From positions 1 through 51,244 of the forward strand of contig NZ_JAAIYB010000006.1 of the NCBI RefSeq assembly GCF_010894475.1: a stretch of 51,244 nt of DNA, given 5' to 3'. This DNA comes from Myxococcus vastator. GTDB taxonomy: Bacteria; Myxococcota; Myxococcia; Myxococcales; Myxococcaceae. Shown one piece after another: positions 15,801 to 24,452 of this stretch (position 1 is its first letter; each line of letters starts with the position of its first letter). The notes beneath the pieces were generated by a model, which saw only the letters and a program-made list of their open reading frames with translations, did no database searches and was not told the DNA's origin. A program made the position numbers and the translations under genes.

Positions 15801-16127
15801 GTGGGCGCTGTCGGGGTTCACCACGCGCACGTCCACCACGCCGGAGGTGGCCGTGGGGGTGTAGCCGTAGATGCGGTTGGTGTTGACCACCACCACCCGC
15901 AGGGCCTCCTGCTGGCCGAAGTACAGCTTCGCGCCTTCCTTGAAGCCGGAGCCGTAGACGTTGATGAGGGTGTTTCCCGCGACGGGGCCGCCCGAGGGCT
16001 GGACCTCCCGCACGATGGGCGCGTTGTCGCTGGGAGGAGGGCCTCCGTCTGAGTCATCGCCACAGGCGACGACCAGCAGAGGCAGGACGAGGAAGAGGGC
16101 ACGGAGGCAGCGAGACGACATCGACAT
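12813..16127 (-). CDS. Large lipoprotein with TIG/IPT domain and seven repeats, in the maltodextrin operon
   Basis: 1104 aa. The start ATG overlaps the MalG-like stop by one base (TGATG). The lipobox gives Cys22. Residues about 37-115 read as an IPT/TIG fold ('REVQPSGGPVAGNTLINVYG', 'YGYTPTATSGVVDVRVVNP'). Seven modules of about 120-145 aa follow, each with a strand like 'VEAQVFVQGVT', 'GQLGWGPAGEDP', 'YEATLPNPG', 'YRFAYRFQVNDGEF.CD' and a closing 'YCKLGPDGN'; paired Cys probably form disulphides. They look like beta-sandwich surface modules. Position in a maltodextrin transport operon suggests glucan capture on the cell surface, in the manner of SusE/F, but no known carbohydrate-binding family was recognised. 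Confidence 0.7.
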   Translation of the reverse strand: MSMSSRCLRALFLVLPLLVVACGDDSDGGPPPSDNAPIVREVQPSGGPVAGNTLINVYGSGFKEGAKLYFGQQEALRVVVVNTNRIYGYTPTATSGVVDVRVVNPDSAHGTLVGGFTYEGAPSANIDQAEVLNGNVDAVSSGQPVGTTVRGAVTVAGITRGTGQGGGIRAQVGFAPADAELLDPEGYTWEEATYEADSDSREADIYQGTVLLQPAIGGESREWVITMRFSIDNGATWVMADGDGSANGVSEDMLRRVFISRPRVDYCKLGPDNNRGPLNVFYRPGDATLIKVAGQVYAAGVTQGSGAGSGLVAQLGYGPADSDPRTDGGWTWVNATYKTDHGNNDEWEADLPNPGTEGTWRVAYRFSISENAWRFCDVDGVNDSTEGELTFSLSKLGTLTVGDEAPKPPVTWCKIGLDQTPPEVINYTTTQTSGLKTVHAQVNLPGVTDREGAGPGLSGQLGWGPVGEDPRTSPLWNWSAQLTFDQDNFEVNDQWKGTLPNPAINGEYRYAVRFSHDGGPIRVCDGNGVDDGGQDFELDQLGTLNVTGQPVIPRVIGYCKLGPDGNDTPETVTYTTATTPSRRVEAQVFVQGVTNSAGEGEGIVGQLGWGPAGEDPTTSSQWSWTTSGEYASDLGSNDVYEATLPNPGTVGSYRFAYRFQVNDGEFLLCDANGNSGGPDGFDAALTGTLTVTEAQAINVVNYCKLGLDGNNTPQSLAYTAGEAASHVIVADVNVAGITDTTTGEGADIVGQLGWGPAGEDPTTSGAWDWSTTGQFAEDFFDNDRYQATLPNPGVVGGYRFAYRFQVNGGEFLYCDSDGNSTGPDGFDAALTGSLAVSEDPEPTDAYCRLQSVSGTTVGSGDTVTVVGRVHIPGVTAGTGAGAGIQVQVGVGAADANASTHAASFTWKAAEYTGEADGEADTDEFSTTVTPAYTGDRAVSLRYSTDGTAWTYCDKDGSDVGGYTLGQQHALTVGNHAGIGYCNLQWPFEIAAGAEGDPRIVYGQLWAEGVTPGGGQGAGVVAELGHGPASSDPGVSGWTWVAATYLSDEGDNDQYAVSLPTGVPAGTSYTYRYSLNGGPFCYGDRNDRGGSTNGFSGGDIGTVIP
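13570..14760. repeat. In-frame tandem DNA repeats inside the repeat lipoprotein gene
   Basis: Segments with the core GGTCCTCACCGGCGG recur near 13848 and 14281, with a diverged copy near 14718, giving a period of about 430-440 bp. The two middle modules are nearly identical over long stretches, pointing to recent duplication and a risk of recombination or misassembly. Confidence 0.65.
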
Positions 16128-16975
16128 CACCCCTTGACGCCGCCAGCGGTCAACCCGCCGACGAGGTGTTTCTGGAGAGCGAAGAACAAAGCCATGACCG
16201 GCGCGGAGACGATGAGCGCGCCCGCGGCGAACTTGCCCCACTCCACCTTGTGCTCGCCGACGAAGCGCTGGAGCGCGACGGGCAGGGTGAAGCGGGACGG
16301 GTCATTGAGCAGCGTGGCGGCGAGGATGAACTCGTTCCACGCCGTCATGAAGGAGAAGAGCGCCGTCACGGCCAGCGCGGGCCGGGCCAGCGGGAGCACC
16401 ACGCGCACGAACACCTGGAAGGTGGAGGCGCCGTCCATCACCGCCGCCTCTTCCAGCTCGCGCGGCAGCGTGTCGAAGTAGCCCTTGAGGTTCCAGATGC
16501 AGAAGGGCAGGGCGGTGGTGGCGTAGACGAGGACGAGCCCCGTGAGGCTGTCCAGCAGGTGCAGCTTCTGGAGGATGCTGTAGATGGGCACCATCATCAG
16601 CGTCGCCGGGAACATCTGCGTCACCAGCAGCGCCTGCATCCCGCCTTCCTTGCCGGGGAAGCGGAAGCGCGACAGCGCGTAGGCCGCGGACACCGCCAGC
16701 GTCAGGCCCACCAGCGTGGTGGCGCCGGCCACGACGATGCTCGCCAGGAGCTGCCGGCCGAACACCCACCGCCCCGCCGCGTCCGTGCCGGAGAGCACCT
16801 GCCGGAAGTGCTCCAGCGTGACGGTGTCGGGGAAGGGGTTGGCGGTGAGCGCCAGCCCATCCGTGGGCGACAGCGCCATCTTCACCACCCAGAGCACCGG
16901 GTAGAGCGTGGCCATGCACAACAGCGTCAGCCCGGCGTGGATGGCGGCCATCTTCAAGCGCGAGGGGCGGTTCAT
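16127..16975 (-). CDS. MalG-type maltodextrin ABC transporter permease
   Basis: 282 aa inner-membrane protein with about six helices. The EAA loop that docks on the ATPase is clear ('ELEEAAVMDGASTFQVFVRV', then 'LPLARP'), and the C-terminal 'KHLVGGLTAGGVKG' is the typical MalG ending. Its start overlaps the MalE-MalF stop by four bases (ATGA) and its stop overlaps the repeat-lipoprotein start, so the operon is translationally coupled. With the fused MalF it forms the channel that takes maltose or maltodextrin across the inner membrane. Confidence 0.88.
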   Translation of the reverse strand: MNRPSRLKMAAIHAGLTLLCMATLYPVLWVVKMALSPTDGLALTANPFPDTVTLEHFRQVLSGTDAAGRWVFGRQLLASIVVAGATTLVGLTLAVSAAYALSRFRFPGKEGGMQALLVTQMFPATLMMVPIYSILQKLHLLDSLTGLVLVYATTALPFCIWNLKGYFDTLPRELEEAAVMDGASTFQVFVRVVLPLARPALAVTALFSFMTAWNEFILAATLLNDPSRFTLPVALQRFVGEHKVEWGKFAAGALIVSAPVMALFFALQKHLVGGLTAGGVKG

Positions 16976-19152
16976 CCCATCACCTCCGAGGACGACCGCA
17001 TCAGGCGCTTGGTGAAGGCGGACCAGGCCAGCAACACCACGAAGATGAGGACCGAGTACGCCGCCGCGAAGCCGTACTGCTCGTTGCGCTGGAAGGCCCA
17101 ACGGTAGGCTTCGGACACCAGGATGTCGGTGCCGCCGCCCGGCTCACCGCCGGACACCAGGTAGATGATGTTGAACATGTTGAAGGTCCACACGCTGCCC
17201 AGGATGACGGCCGGCAGCATGGCGGGCCTCAGCAGCGGCAGGGTGATGCGGCGGAACTGCGTCCACTTGCTCGCGCCGTCCACCTCCGCGGCCTCGTAGA
17301 GCTCCTGGGGGATGGACTGGAGCGCGCCCAGCGCCACCACCATCATGAAGGGGAAGCCCAGCCAGGTGTTGGTGGCCACGTTGGCCGCGAAGGCGGTGGA
17401 GAAGCGGGTGAACCAGCTCACCGGCTCCAACTCCAGGGCCACCAGCAGGCCGTTGATGGCGCCGAACTGCCGGTGGAACATGCCCTTCCACATGAGCGCG
17501 GTGATGTAGTTGGGCACCGCCCAGGGGATGATGAGCAGCACCCGGTAGACCCCCCGCAGCTTCAGCAGCGGATCCTTCAACAGCAGCGCCAGGAACAGGC
17601 CGATGCTGACGTGGAGCACCACGTTGACCACCGCCCACAGCAGCGTCACGGCCAGCGTGAAGTAGAAGGACAGGGGCTCGGTGAGGCTGTAGCCGCGGCT
17701 GGCCAGGATGTCCACGAAGTTGGCCAGGCCCACGAAGGAGTACGCCCCTGCCTCGTGGTGGAACAGCGACAGGCTGAGGCCCACCGCGAAGGGGACGAAC
17801 ACCAGCACCGCCACGCCGGCCGCCGCGGGGGTGATGTACGCCACCGCCTGCGCCACGTCCGGATACCGCCGCTTGAAGGGCAGCGTCGCCGCGGGGCGCC
17901 GCAGCACATAGACGGAGCCGCCCAGCGCCATGGCGCCCACCAATCCCAGCCAGGGCAGCGGGCTGGCCTCGGGCGGACGCTCGCGGTGCAGCGCGCGGTA
18001 GCGCCGGTCCGCCAGCGCGCCCGCGTCCTGGGGCTCGGTGCCGCCCTGGAGCACCGCGCGCAGCGCCAGCTTCATGGGCTCCCACACACGCGCCATCTCC
18101 AGCGTGTTGGGCATGGGCGTCGCGTGGCGGGCCGCCTCACGGAAGGAGGAGATGAGCGTGTCCTCCCGCACCTCGCGCAAGCGGTACGCGGCCACGTCCG
18201 CCGGAATCTGCCGGCCCACCGTGGCGCGCACGCGTGAGGCCTCGCCCAGCGAGATGAAGCGCGCCAGCGCCTGGGCCTGCTCCCCGCGCGCGGAGCGCGA
18301 GGACACGTAGGCCGTCTCCACGCCCAGGAAGGGGCGGATGGGGATGTTCGTGGCGCTCACCACCGGCAGCCCCACCACGCGGTAGTCCACGTCCGGGCCA
18401 ATCTCCCCGGCGAACCAGGGCCCGCTGATGACCATGGCGGCGCGGCCGTCGTTGAAGAGGCTCTTCACCAGCGCGCCCGATGCCTCCTGGGGAATGAAGC
18501 GCCGGTCCTGCAGGTCCTTCACGAAGGCCAGCGAGCGGGCCATGCCCTGCGTGTCGAAGCTCGCGCGGCCGGAGGCGTCGAACAGCTCGCCGCCGAAGCC
18601 GAAGACGAAGCCCGCGTGGAAGTAGAAGTCACCACTCTCGTACGCCATGCCGAAGCGGCCCTCGCCCGCGTCCGACAGCGCGGGCAGCATCGCCAGCAGC
18701 GCGTCCGTCGTCTCCGGCGGCTGGAGCACGAGCTTCGTGTTGACGTACAGCGCCAGCGACTTGAGCGACATGGGATAGCCGTACACCTGGCCATCCACCT
18801 CCAGCGCCTCGATGGCATTGGGGAAATAGTCGTCGCGCGCCAGGCCGCTGGCGGGAGCCACCAGGTGCTGCGCGTGGAAGTTGCGCAGCCGCTCGTGGTT
18901 GAAGATGAAGACGTCCGGGCCCACGCCATGCGGAATGGCGTTGGTCAGCTTGGCCGCGTAGGCGTCGTAGGGCAGGGCGAGCAGCTCCACCTGGACGCCC
19001 GTCTTCGCGGTGAAGAGCTCCGTGGCCTGGACGAGCGCCGTCTCCTCGCCGCCGCGGTACGCGTGCCACAGCTTCAGCGGCTTCGCCGGCTCGGGCGCCG
19101 CGTGCGCGCTCAGCGCCGTGGCGAGCAGCGCCAGCCCGAACCACCGGCTCAC
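16972..19152 (-). CDS. MalE-MalF fusion: periplasmic sugar-binding domain joined to permease
   Basis: 726 aa. A cleavable-type signal (residues 1-18, 'SAHA') is followed by a CUT1 solute-binding domain (about 25-395: 'LKLWHAYRGGEETAL', 'GPDVFIFNHERL', 'GYPMSLKSLALYVNT'). A membrane helix at about 408-427 leads into a MalF permease (about 440-726) with the EAA loop 'QELYEAAEVDGASKWTQFRR'. In enteric bacteria these are two proteins, with free MalE. Here the binding protein is tethered one-to-one to the channel. The start overlaps the MalK-like stop (ATGA). The reading frame is continuous and both halves are full length, so this is a true fusion and not a sequencing artefact of a missing stop, as far as can be seen. 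Confidence 0.88.
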   Translation of the reverse strand: MSRWFGLALLATALSAHAAPEPAKPLKLWHAYRGGEETALVQATELFTAKTGVQVELLALPYDAYAAKLTNAIPHGVGPDVFIFNHERLRNFHAQHLVAPASGLARDDYFPNAIEALEVDGQVYGYPMSLKSLALYVNTKLVLQPPETTDALLAMLPALSDAGEGRFGMAYESGDFYFHAGFVFGFGGELFDASGRASFDTQGMARSLAFVKDLQDRRFIPQEASGALVKSLFNDGRAAMVISGPWFAGEIGPDVDYRVVGLPVVSATNIPIRPFLGVETAYVSSRSARGEQAQALARFISLGEASRVRATVGRQIPADVAAYRLREVREDTLISSFREAARHATPMPNTLEMARVWEPMKLALRAVLQGGTEPQDAGALADRRYRALHRERPPEASPLPWLGLVGAMALGGSVYVLRRPAATLPFKRRYPDVAQAVAYITPAAAGVAVLVFVPFAVGLSLSLFHHEAGAYSFVGLANFVDILASRGYSLTEPLSFYFTLAVTLLWAVVNVVLHVSIGLFLALLLKDPLLKLRGVYRVLLIIPWAVPNYITALMWKGMFHRQFGAINGLLVALELEPVSWFTRFSTAFAANVATNTWLGFPFMMVVALGALQSIPQELYEAAEVDGASKWTQFRRITLPLLRPAMLPAVILGSVWTFNMFNIIYLVSGGEPGGGTDILVSEAYRWAFQRNEQYGFAAAYSVLIFVVLLAWSAFTKRLMRSSSEVMG

Positions 19153-20237
19153 GACGCGACCTCCAACGGGGCGCGCTGCTCCGGATGGCGCAGCGCCACC
19201 GCGCCGTCCTGGGAGAAGACGTGCAGGGCGTCCGCCACGGGGGCCAGGTGCACCTGGTCACCCACCGCGACGTTGACGCCCTTGTCGAAGCGCGCGGCCA
19301 CCAGTCCGGCCTCCGTGGTGACGAAGGCGTACCCGTCGAAGCCCAGGCGCTCCACCGCGTCCACGGTGCCGGTGAGCGGCCCCTGGGCCCCCACGCGCAG
19401 GTCCTGGGGCCGCAGGCCCAGCAGCACCGTGGCGTGCGCGGTGGGCACGTCCGCGGGACAGGGCAGGGTGAAGCCCTTGCCGGTCAACAGCGCCCCCTCG
19501 CGCCGCGCCTCCAGGAAGTTCATGGCGGGCGAGCCGAGGAACCCCGCGACGAATCGGTTGGCGGGGCGGTTGTAGAGCTCCAGCGGCGGTCCCACCTGCT
19601 GGAGGAGCCCGCCATTGAAGACGGCCACGCGGGTGGCCAGCGTCATGGCCTCCACCTGGTCGTGGGTGACGTAGATCATCGTCGCGCCCAGCCGGCGGTG
19701 CAGCCGCGCCAACTCGCCGCGCATCTGGACGCGGAGCGCGGTGTCCAGGTTGGAGAGGGGCTCGTCGAAGAGGAAGACCTTGGGCCTGCGGACGATGGCG
19801 CGCCCCATGGCCACGCGCTGGCGCTGGCCGCCGGACAGGGCCTTGGGCTTGCGCTCCAAGAGGTGACTCAGCTCCAGCATCCCGGCCACCTCCTGCACGC
19901 GCGCGTCAATCTCCGCCGCGGGGAACTTCCGGAGCGTCAGGCCGAAGGCCAGGTTCTCCCGCACCGTCATGTGCGGGTAGAGCGCGTAGGACTGGAACAC
20001 CATCGCCACGTCGCGATCACGCGGCGGCACGTCGTTCACCCGGGCGCCGCCAATGCGCACCTCGCCCGCGTCCACCTGCTCCAGGCCCGCGATGAGCCGA
20101 AGCAGGGTCGTCTTCCCGCACCCGGAGGGGCCGACCATCACCAGGAATTCGCCTTCGCCCACCTGAAGGTCCACGCCCTTCACGATGAGGTTCTGGCCAA
20201 ACGACTTCTTGATCCCGCTCAGGGTGACTTCGGACAA
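19149..20237 (-). CDS. MalK-type ABC transporter ATPase
   Basis: 362 aa if begun at the TTG at 20237, which gives 'MSEVTLSGIKKSFG', the usual family start. The ATG at 20330 would add 31 residues and lies just upstream of a striking AAGGAGG (20310-20304) that fits neither start well, so the start is uncertain. Walker A is at 36-44 ('GPSGCGKTT'), the LSGGQ signature at 134, then 'LFDEPLSNLD' and the H-loop 'VTHDQVEAM'. The C-terminal MOP/TOBE-like domain ends 'VFSQDGAVALRHPE'. It energises the fused MalE-MalF and MalG permease encoded directly after it. Confidence 0.88.
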   Translation of the reverse strand: MSEVTLSGIKKSFGQNLIVKGVDLQVGEGEFLVMVGPSGCGKTTLLRLIAGLEQVDAGEVRIGGARVNDVPPRDRDVAMVFQSYALYPHMTVRENLAFGLTLRKFPAAEIDARVQEVAGMLELSHLLERKPKALSGGQRQRVAMGRAIVRRPKVFLFDEPLSNLDTALRVQMRGELARLHRRLGATMIYVTHDQVEAMTLATRVAVFNGGLLQQVGPPLELYNRPANRFVAGFLGSPAMNFLEARREGALLTGKGFTLPCPADVPTAHATVLLGLRPQDLRVGAQGPLTGTVDAVERLGFDGYAFVTTEAGLVAARFDKGVNVAVGDQVHLAPVADALHVFSQDGAVALRHPEQRAPLEVAS

Positions 20238-20474
20238 GTCGTGCTCGGAAATTGATGGGGAGACGGTCGCGCACCTTACCCGGACGCTCGTCTCTTCCTC
20301 AAACCTCCTTGGTTGAACGCACTGCGTCATCCAGGGGTGTGCACCACTGAACGGAGGGCCGCTCCCGAGGTGAAGCCGGGGCCCTGCCTTGTCAGCCACG
20401 GAAGGCGCTTGTTATGGAAGCGGAGCTTTATTGCCGGGCCGAGTCATGTCCGGACCTCGAGGTCAGCCTCCCTG

Positions 20475-22916
20475 ATGCGCACTCCCAGAATGTTCCGTCT
20501 CGTGGGCGCGGCGCTGTCCACCGCCCTGTTCGCCGCTGGCTGTAGCGAGAGCGACTACGTCCGGCTGTACCACGGTGAGGCTCGGGCCCCGAGCTACTCG
20601 GTGGACGACATCGAGTCCCTTCGCCAGATTGGCCCCACGTACGTGGACAAGGGCGTGAACTTCGCCCTGTATTCGGAGAACGCCACCCGGCTGGAGCTGC
20701 TGCTCTTCGAGGATCCGGAGAGCAACCGCCCGGCGCGCACCTACGAGATGACGCGCTACGGGGACGTGTGGAGCGTCTACGTGGAAGGCGTGGGCCCGGG
20801 GCAGCACTACGGCTTCCGCGCGTGGGGCCCCAACTGGGAGTACGACCCGCGGTGGTTCCCCGGGTCCATCCACGGCTTCAAGGCGGACGCGGACGTCTAC
20901 GGCAACCGCTTCAATCCGAACAAGCTCCTGACGGACCCGTACTCCAAGGCCCTGCACCGCGACCACGACTGGGGCAAGGGCAGCACGGCCAGTGGCCCTG
21001 CCCGCACGGAGGTGACGTACGCGGCCTCCGCCAAGAGCGTGCTCGTCAAGGACGGCGACTACGCGTGGGGCGAGGTGGAGCAGCAGTGGCGCGCCAACCG
21101 CCAGGACGAGCACTGGCAGGGGCACGGCTGGCAGGACCTCATCGTCTACGAGGTCCACGCCAAGGGCTTCACGGCGGACCCCGCCAGCGGCGTGCGCTTC
21201 CCCGGCACCTACCGCGGCTTCGGTGAGAAGGCGGCCTACCTGGCCGAGCTGGGCATCACCGCGGTGGAGCTGCTGCCCATCCACGAGAAGCCGCTGGACG
21301 GTGGCTACTGGGGCTACCAGACCATCAACTTCTTCGCGCCCGAGGTGTCCTACGCGGCCTTCAAGGAGCCGCACCAGGTCATCAACGAGTTCAAGTGGAT
21401 GGTGGAGCAGCTCCACAAGCACGGCATCGAGGTGCTGGTCGACGTCGTCTACAACCACACCGGCGAAGGCGGCCTGTGGCGCGAGAAGCTGGAGACGGAT
21501 GACGTCATGCCCGGCGAGCCGCTGGAGTCCCTGGACCCCGCGGAGACGGCCGGCCTCTATTCGTTCCGCGGCATCGACAACCAGGCGTACTACGCGCTCA
21601 ACCCGGACCGCCGCACGTACTGGAACAACACGGGCGTCGGCAACCAGACGCGGCCCAACCACCGGCCCACGCGCAAGCTCATCATCGACAGCCTGCGCTT
21701 CTACGTGGAAGAGCTCCACGTGGACGGCTTCCGCTTCGACCTGGCGCCCATCCTGGGCGAGCGCGACGGCGACTACAACCGCTGGGACGACCCGCGCAAC
21801 ACCGTGCTCCAGGACGTCATCGACGACCCGGTGCTCCAGAAGTACAACACCCGCATCATCGCCGAGCCTTGGAGCGCGGGCGGCTGGTACTGCATGCCGC
21901 TGGGCGAGTTCCCCAACGCCAGGACGCAGCCGGGCAACGGCTGGTACGAGTGGAACGGCCGCTTCCGTGACTGGTGGCGCGCGTTCATCAACCAGGACGG
22001 CTGGAAGCTCAACTCCAACGAGGGCTCGCTGTGCGGCCGGCCCGGCACGGTGGACGGCGGCTTCCTGATGTACGGCAGCCAGGAGTGGTTCGAGCGCAAC
22101 GGCCGCCGCCCGTATCACTCCATGAACTTCATCACCGTGCACGACGGCTTCACGATGTACGACCTGTTCGCGTACGACGAGAAGCAGAACCGCTGCGGTC
22201 CGCTGAACCCGGTGTGCTGTGACAACCCGAACAGCCCCTTCTGCGACAAGGTCAGCGGCGAGGAGCACAACCGCTCCCGCAACTGGGGGCCCATTGGCGA
22301 CGAGCGCGCGGAGAGCATGCGCCGGCAGATGATTCGCAATGCCTTCATGTCGATGATGATCAGCCACGGCACGCCGATGATTCTCGGCGGCGACGAGTGG
22401 ATGCGCACGCAGCTGGGCAACAACAACGCCTACTCCACGCTGTCCGACAACGCCTTCAACTGGTACCAGTGGGGCGCGTACCTGGCGCGCGACGAACGCC
22501 ACCGCATGTTCGAGTTCGTGAAGGCAGCCATCCGCCTGCGCAAGGAGCACGCCTACGCCTTCGCGCCGAAGGACTACGGCACGGGCGCGCCGCTGGCCTG
22601 GAAGAGCGCCCAGAACACCGAGGCGGCGTGGGACAGCAAGCAATTGATGATTCACTACCACGACGCGTCCTACGGGCCGGAGCTGCTGGTGCTCATCAAC
22701 ATGGAGCCCCGCGCGGTGGAGTTCACGCTGCCCGAAGGCCGCAAGTGGACGCGGCTCATCGACACGCAGGCGTACTTCGACAGCCCGGCCTATCTCACGA
22801 CCGCGGGGCTGGCCAGCCGGTCCACGGGCAACGCGTGGCTGGATGTCCCGTCGCCCGTGAACGGCCCGACGTATGGGATGCCGGAAAGAACCATCGTCGT
22901 CCTGCGCGCGGAGTAG
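20475..22916 (+). CDS. Secreted isoamylase/GlgX-like glycogen debranching lipoprotein (GH13)
   Basis: 813 aa from ATG 20475; the lipobox 'FAAGC' gives Cys23, so the enzyme is anchored in a membrane, probably exposed outside. An N-terminal CBM48-type domain (about 55-170) precedes the GH13 barrel: 'DVVYNHTGEGG', nucleophile D422 in 'VDGFRFD', acid/base E464 in 'IIAEPW', and D557 in 'TVHDGF'. The spacing and the 'GYWGYQTINFFAPE' region fit the isoamylase/GlgX subfamily, which hydrolyses alpha-1,6 branches. A Cys-rich insert ('CGPLNPVCCDNPNSPFCDK') is likely disulphide stabilised. It is divergent from the malK-like operon and is followed by a porin and an alpha-amylase, consistent with extracellular starch or glycogen use. 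Confidence 0.85.
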   Translation: MRTPRMFRLVGAALSTALFAAGCSESDYVRLYHGEARAPSYSVDDIESLRQIGPTYVDKGVNFALYSENATRLELLLFEDPESNRPARTYEMTRYGDVWSVYVEGVGPGQHYGFRAWGPNWEYDPRWFPGSIHGFKADADVYGNRFNPNKLLTDPYSKALHRDHDWGKGSTASGPARTEVTYAASAKSVLVKDGDYAWGEVEQQWRANRQDEHWQGHGWQDLIVYEVHAKGFTADPASGVRFPGTYRGFGEKAAYLAELGITAVELLPIHEKPLDGGYWGYQTINFFAPEVSYAAFKEPHQVINEFKWMVEQLHKHGIEVLVDVVYNHTGEGGLWREKLETDDVMPGEPLESLDPAETAGLYSFRGIDNQAYYALNPDRRTYWNNTGVGNQTRPNHRPTRKLIIDSLRFYVEELHVDGFRFDLAPILGERDGDYNRWDDPRNTVLQDVIDDPVLQKYNTRIIAEPWSAGGWYCMPLGEFPNARTQPGNGWYEWNGRFRDWWRAFINQDGWKLNSNEGSLCGRPGTVDGGFLMYGSQEWFERNGRRPYHSMNFITVHDGFTMYDLFAYDEKQNRCGPLNPVCCDNPNSPFCDKVSGEEHNRSRNWGPIGDERAESMRRQMIRNAFMSMMISHGTPMILGGDEWMRTQLGNNNAYSTLSDNAFNWYQWGAYLARDERHRMFEFVKAAIRLRKEHAYAFAPKDYGTGAPLAWKSAQNTEAAWDSKQLMIHYHDASYGPELLVLINMEPRAVEFTLPEGRKWTRLIDTQAYFDSPAYLTTAGLASRSTGNAWLDVPSPVNGPTYGMPERTIVVLRAE

Positions 22917-22955
22917 GGCAGGCAGCCGAGGTTGCGCTATAAGCAGGGCCCGCCC

Positions 22956-24452
22956 ATGCGAGTCCTGCCTGCGCGCCTCGGCGCCCTCCTGTTGACGTTC
23001 CTCCCACTCGTTGCCCTGGCCGATGCTCCTCGGGATCGCTTCGGGGCCGCGGGTTACTTCCGCATCATGACCCGCCCGGACTTCTCGGGCGGCTCCGGTC
23101 AGTTGGGCTATTACTGGCTCTACGGCCGGCTCCTCAACGAGAGCCCTTACGGCGAGCTCAACCTCCGGCTGGATGCGCTCCAGGCCACGCCGGGGTCCGA
23201 TGAGGTGTGGGCCGAGGTCCACTCCCGCATCTCCGGCACTTCGTTCCGTTCAGCGGACCCCGGCAACGGCTCGCTGGTGAACTTCAGCGCCGACTACCTC
23301 TTCGTCCGCGCCGGCAACATTCTGCTGGACCGGGTGACGTGGCAGTTGGGCACGCTCGAGGACCGCTGGAACGACCTGCACATCTACGACCAGCGTCCCG
23401 GCACGGTGCTCTGGGACACGGTGGGCCTGTCCGGCACGTACCAGGGCGACCGCTACGACGTCCTCCTGGCGGTCGGTGACAGCGGCTACACGCTGCGGCC
23501 CCGGAACTACAACACGGTGCTGACGGGCGCCGCGTCGTTCCGCTACCGGCTGATTCCCGGGCACCTGGAGGTGGGTATCCGCGGCCAGGTGGGCTACGAG
23601 CCCGCGGTGAGCGGCAACCGGAACGCGCTCTACGCGTCGCCCAATACCAACTACGAGAACTTCGCGCGGCGCGAGGTGGTGCGGCGCTACTTCGAGGCAA
23701 ACCCGGGCGTGGAGGACCTGGTCCCGGACCTCCAGGCGCGCAGCGCGCTGTCCTACCGGGCCATGGGCTACCTGGGCTTCGGCAATGTGGGGCCGCTGGT
23801 GTGGAGCAACATGTACCTGACGTTCGAGAAGCGCCACCCACAGCCCTTCTACACGGAGAACTTCCGGGGCCGGGACTGGACCGTGTATGTCACGGACCAG
23901 ACCGACGAGCGCTACGACGCCAACCTCGGCAACGAGGCCTACCTGCGTATCATCCCCGACAAGCTGGAGGCGCTCTGGGGCGTGTGGGCCGGCTACTCGT
24001 TCAACAAGGACAACGAGATTGTCGCGGGCGAGGACAACCGCGTCATCGCCTCCACGGTGCTTCGCCTCCAGTACTTCCTCACCGACAGGGTCCACCTCCT
24101 GGTGGAGAGCAGCCTCGCGCGCGAGAAGAGCCTGAACGGCAACCTCTACCGCAACCACGTGGACTCGGTGTTCACCAGCACCGGCGGCATGGCGGACGCG
24201 CGCGGCCTGGAGTTCGGTGACAGCGACACGCGCGACACCTGGCAGTTCAAGGCCGGCGTGGTGCTCAACCCCACGGGCCGCAGCATCTACGCCCGCCCCA
24301 GCCTGCGGCTGCTGTACGGGCTCCAGCGCTCCACCCAGCACGCGGCGTTCGGCAACTCCTTCGTGGACAGCCTGGACCAGTACAACGTTTACGTCGGCCC
24401 CGAGCGTCACTGGCACTCGGTGGTCGCGATCGAGGCCGAAGGATGGTTCTGA
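22956..24452 (+). CDS. Outer-membrane beta-barrel protein, putative maltodextrin porin
   Basis: 498 aa from ATG 22956. Signal peptide of about 22 residues ('FLPLVALA' then 'DAPRDR'). The mature part alternates hydrophobic and polar residues with many Tyr, Trp and Phe girdles ('GQLGYYWLYGRLL', 'VRAGNILLDRVTWQLG'), and the protein ends 'IEAEGWF' with the terminal Phe typical of barrels. No close family was recognised; sequence similarity to LamB is not evident. It overlaps the alpha-amylase gene by 10 bp and follows the isoamylase-like gene by 39 bp, so a role as the outer-membrane entry for glucan fragments is inferred from context. Confidence 0.75.
   Translation: MRVLPARLGALLLTFLPLVALADAPRDRFGAAGYFRIMTRPDFSGGSGQLGYYWLYGRLLNESPYGELNLRLDALQATPGSDEVWAEVHSRISGTSFRSADPGNGSLVNFSADYLFVRAGNILLDRVTWQLGTLEDRWNDLHIYDQRPGTVLWDTVGLSGTYQGDRYDVLLAVGDSGYTLRPRNYNTVLTGAASFRYRLIPGHLEVGIRGQVGYEPAVSGNRNALYASPNTNYENFARREVVRRYFEANPGVEDLVPDLQARSALSYRAMGYLGFGNVGPLVWSNMYLTFEKRHPQPFYTENFRGRDWTVYVTDQTDERYDANLGNEAYLRIIPDKLEALWGVWAGYSFNKDNEIVAGEDNRVIASTVLRLQYFLTDRVHLLVESSLAREKSLNGNLYRNHVDSVFTSTGGMADARGLEFGDSDTRDTWQFKAGVVLNPTGRSIYARPSLRLLYGLQRSTQHAAFGNSFVDSLDQYNVYVGPERHWHSVVAIEAEGWF

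Noticed and set aside
20463-23222. Long minus-strand open frame opposite the isoamylase-like gene
   Set aside because: Low-complexity Val/Ala/Arg translation; the plus-strand frame has complete GH13 motifs.
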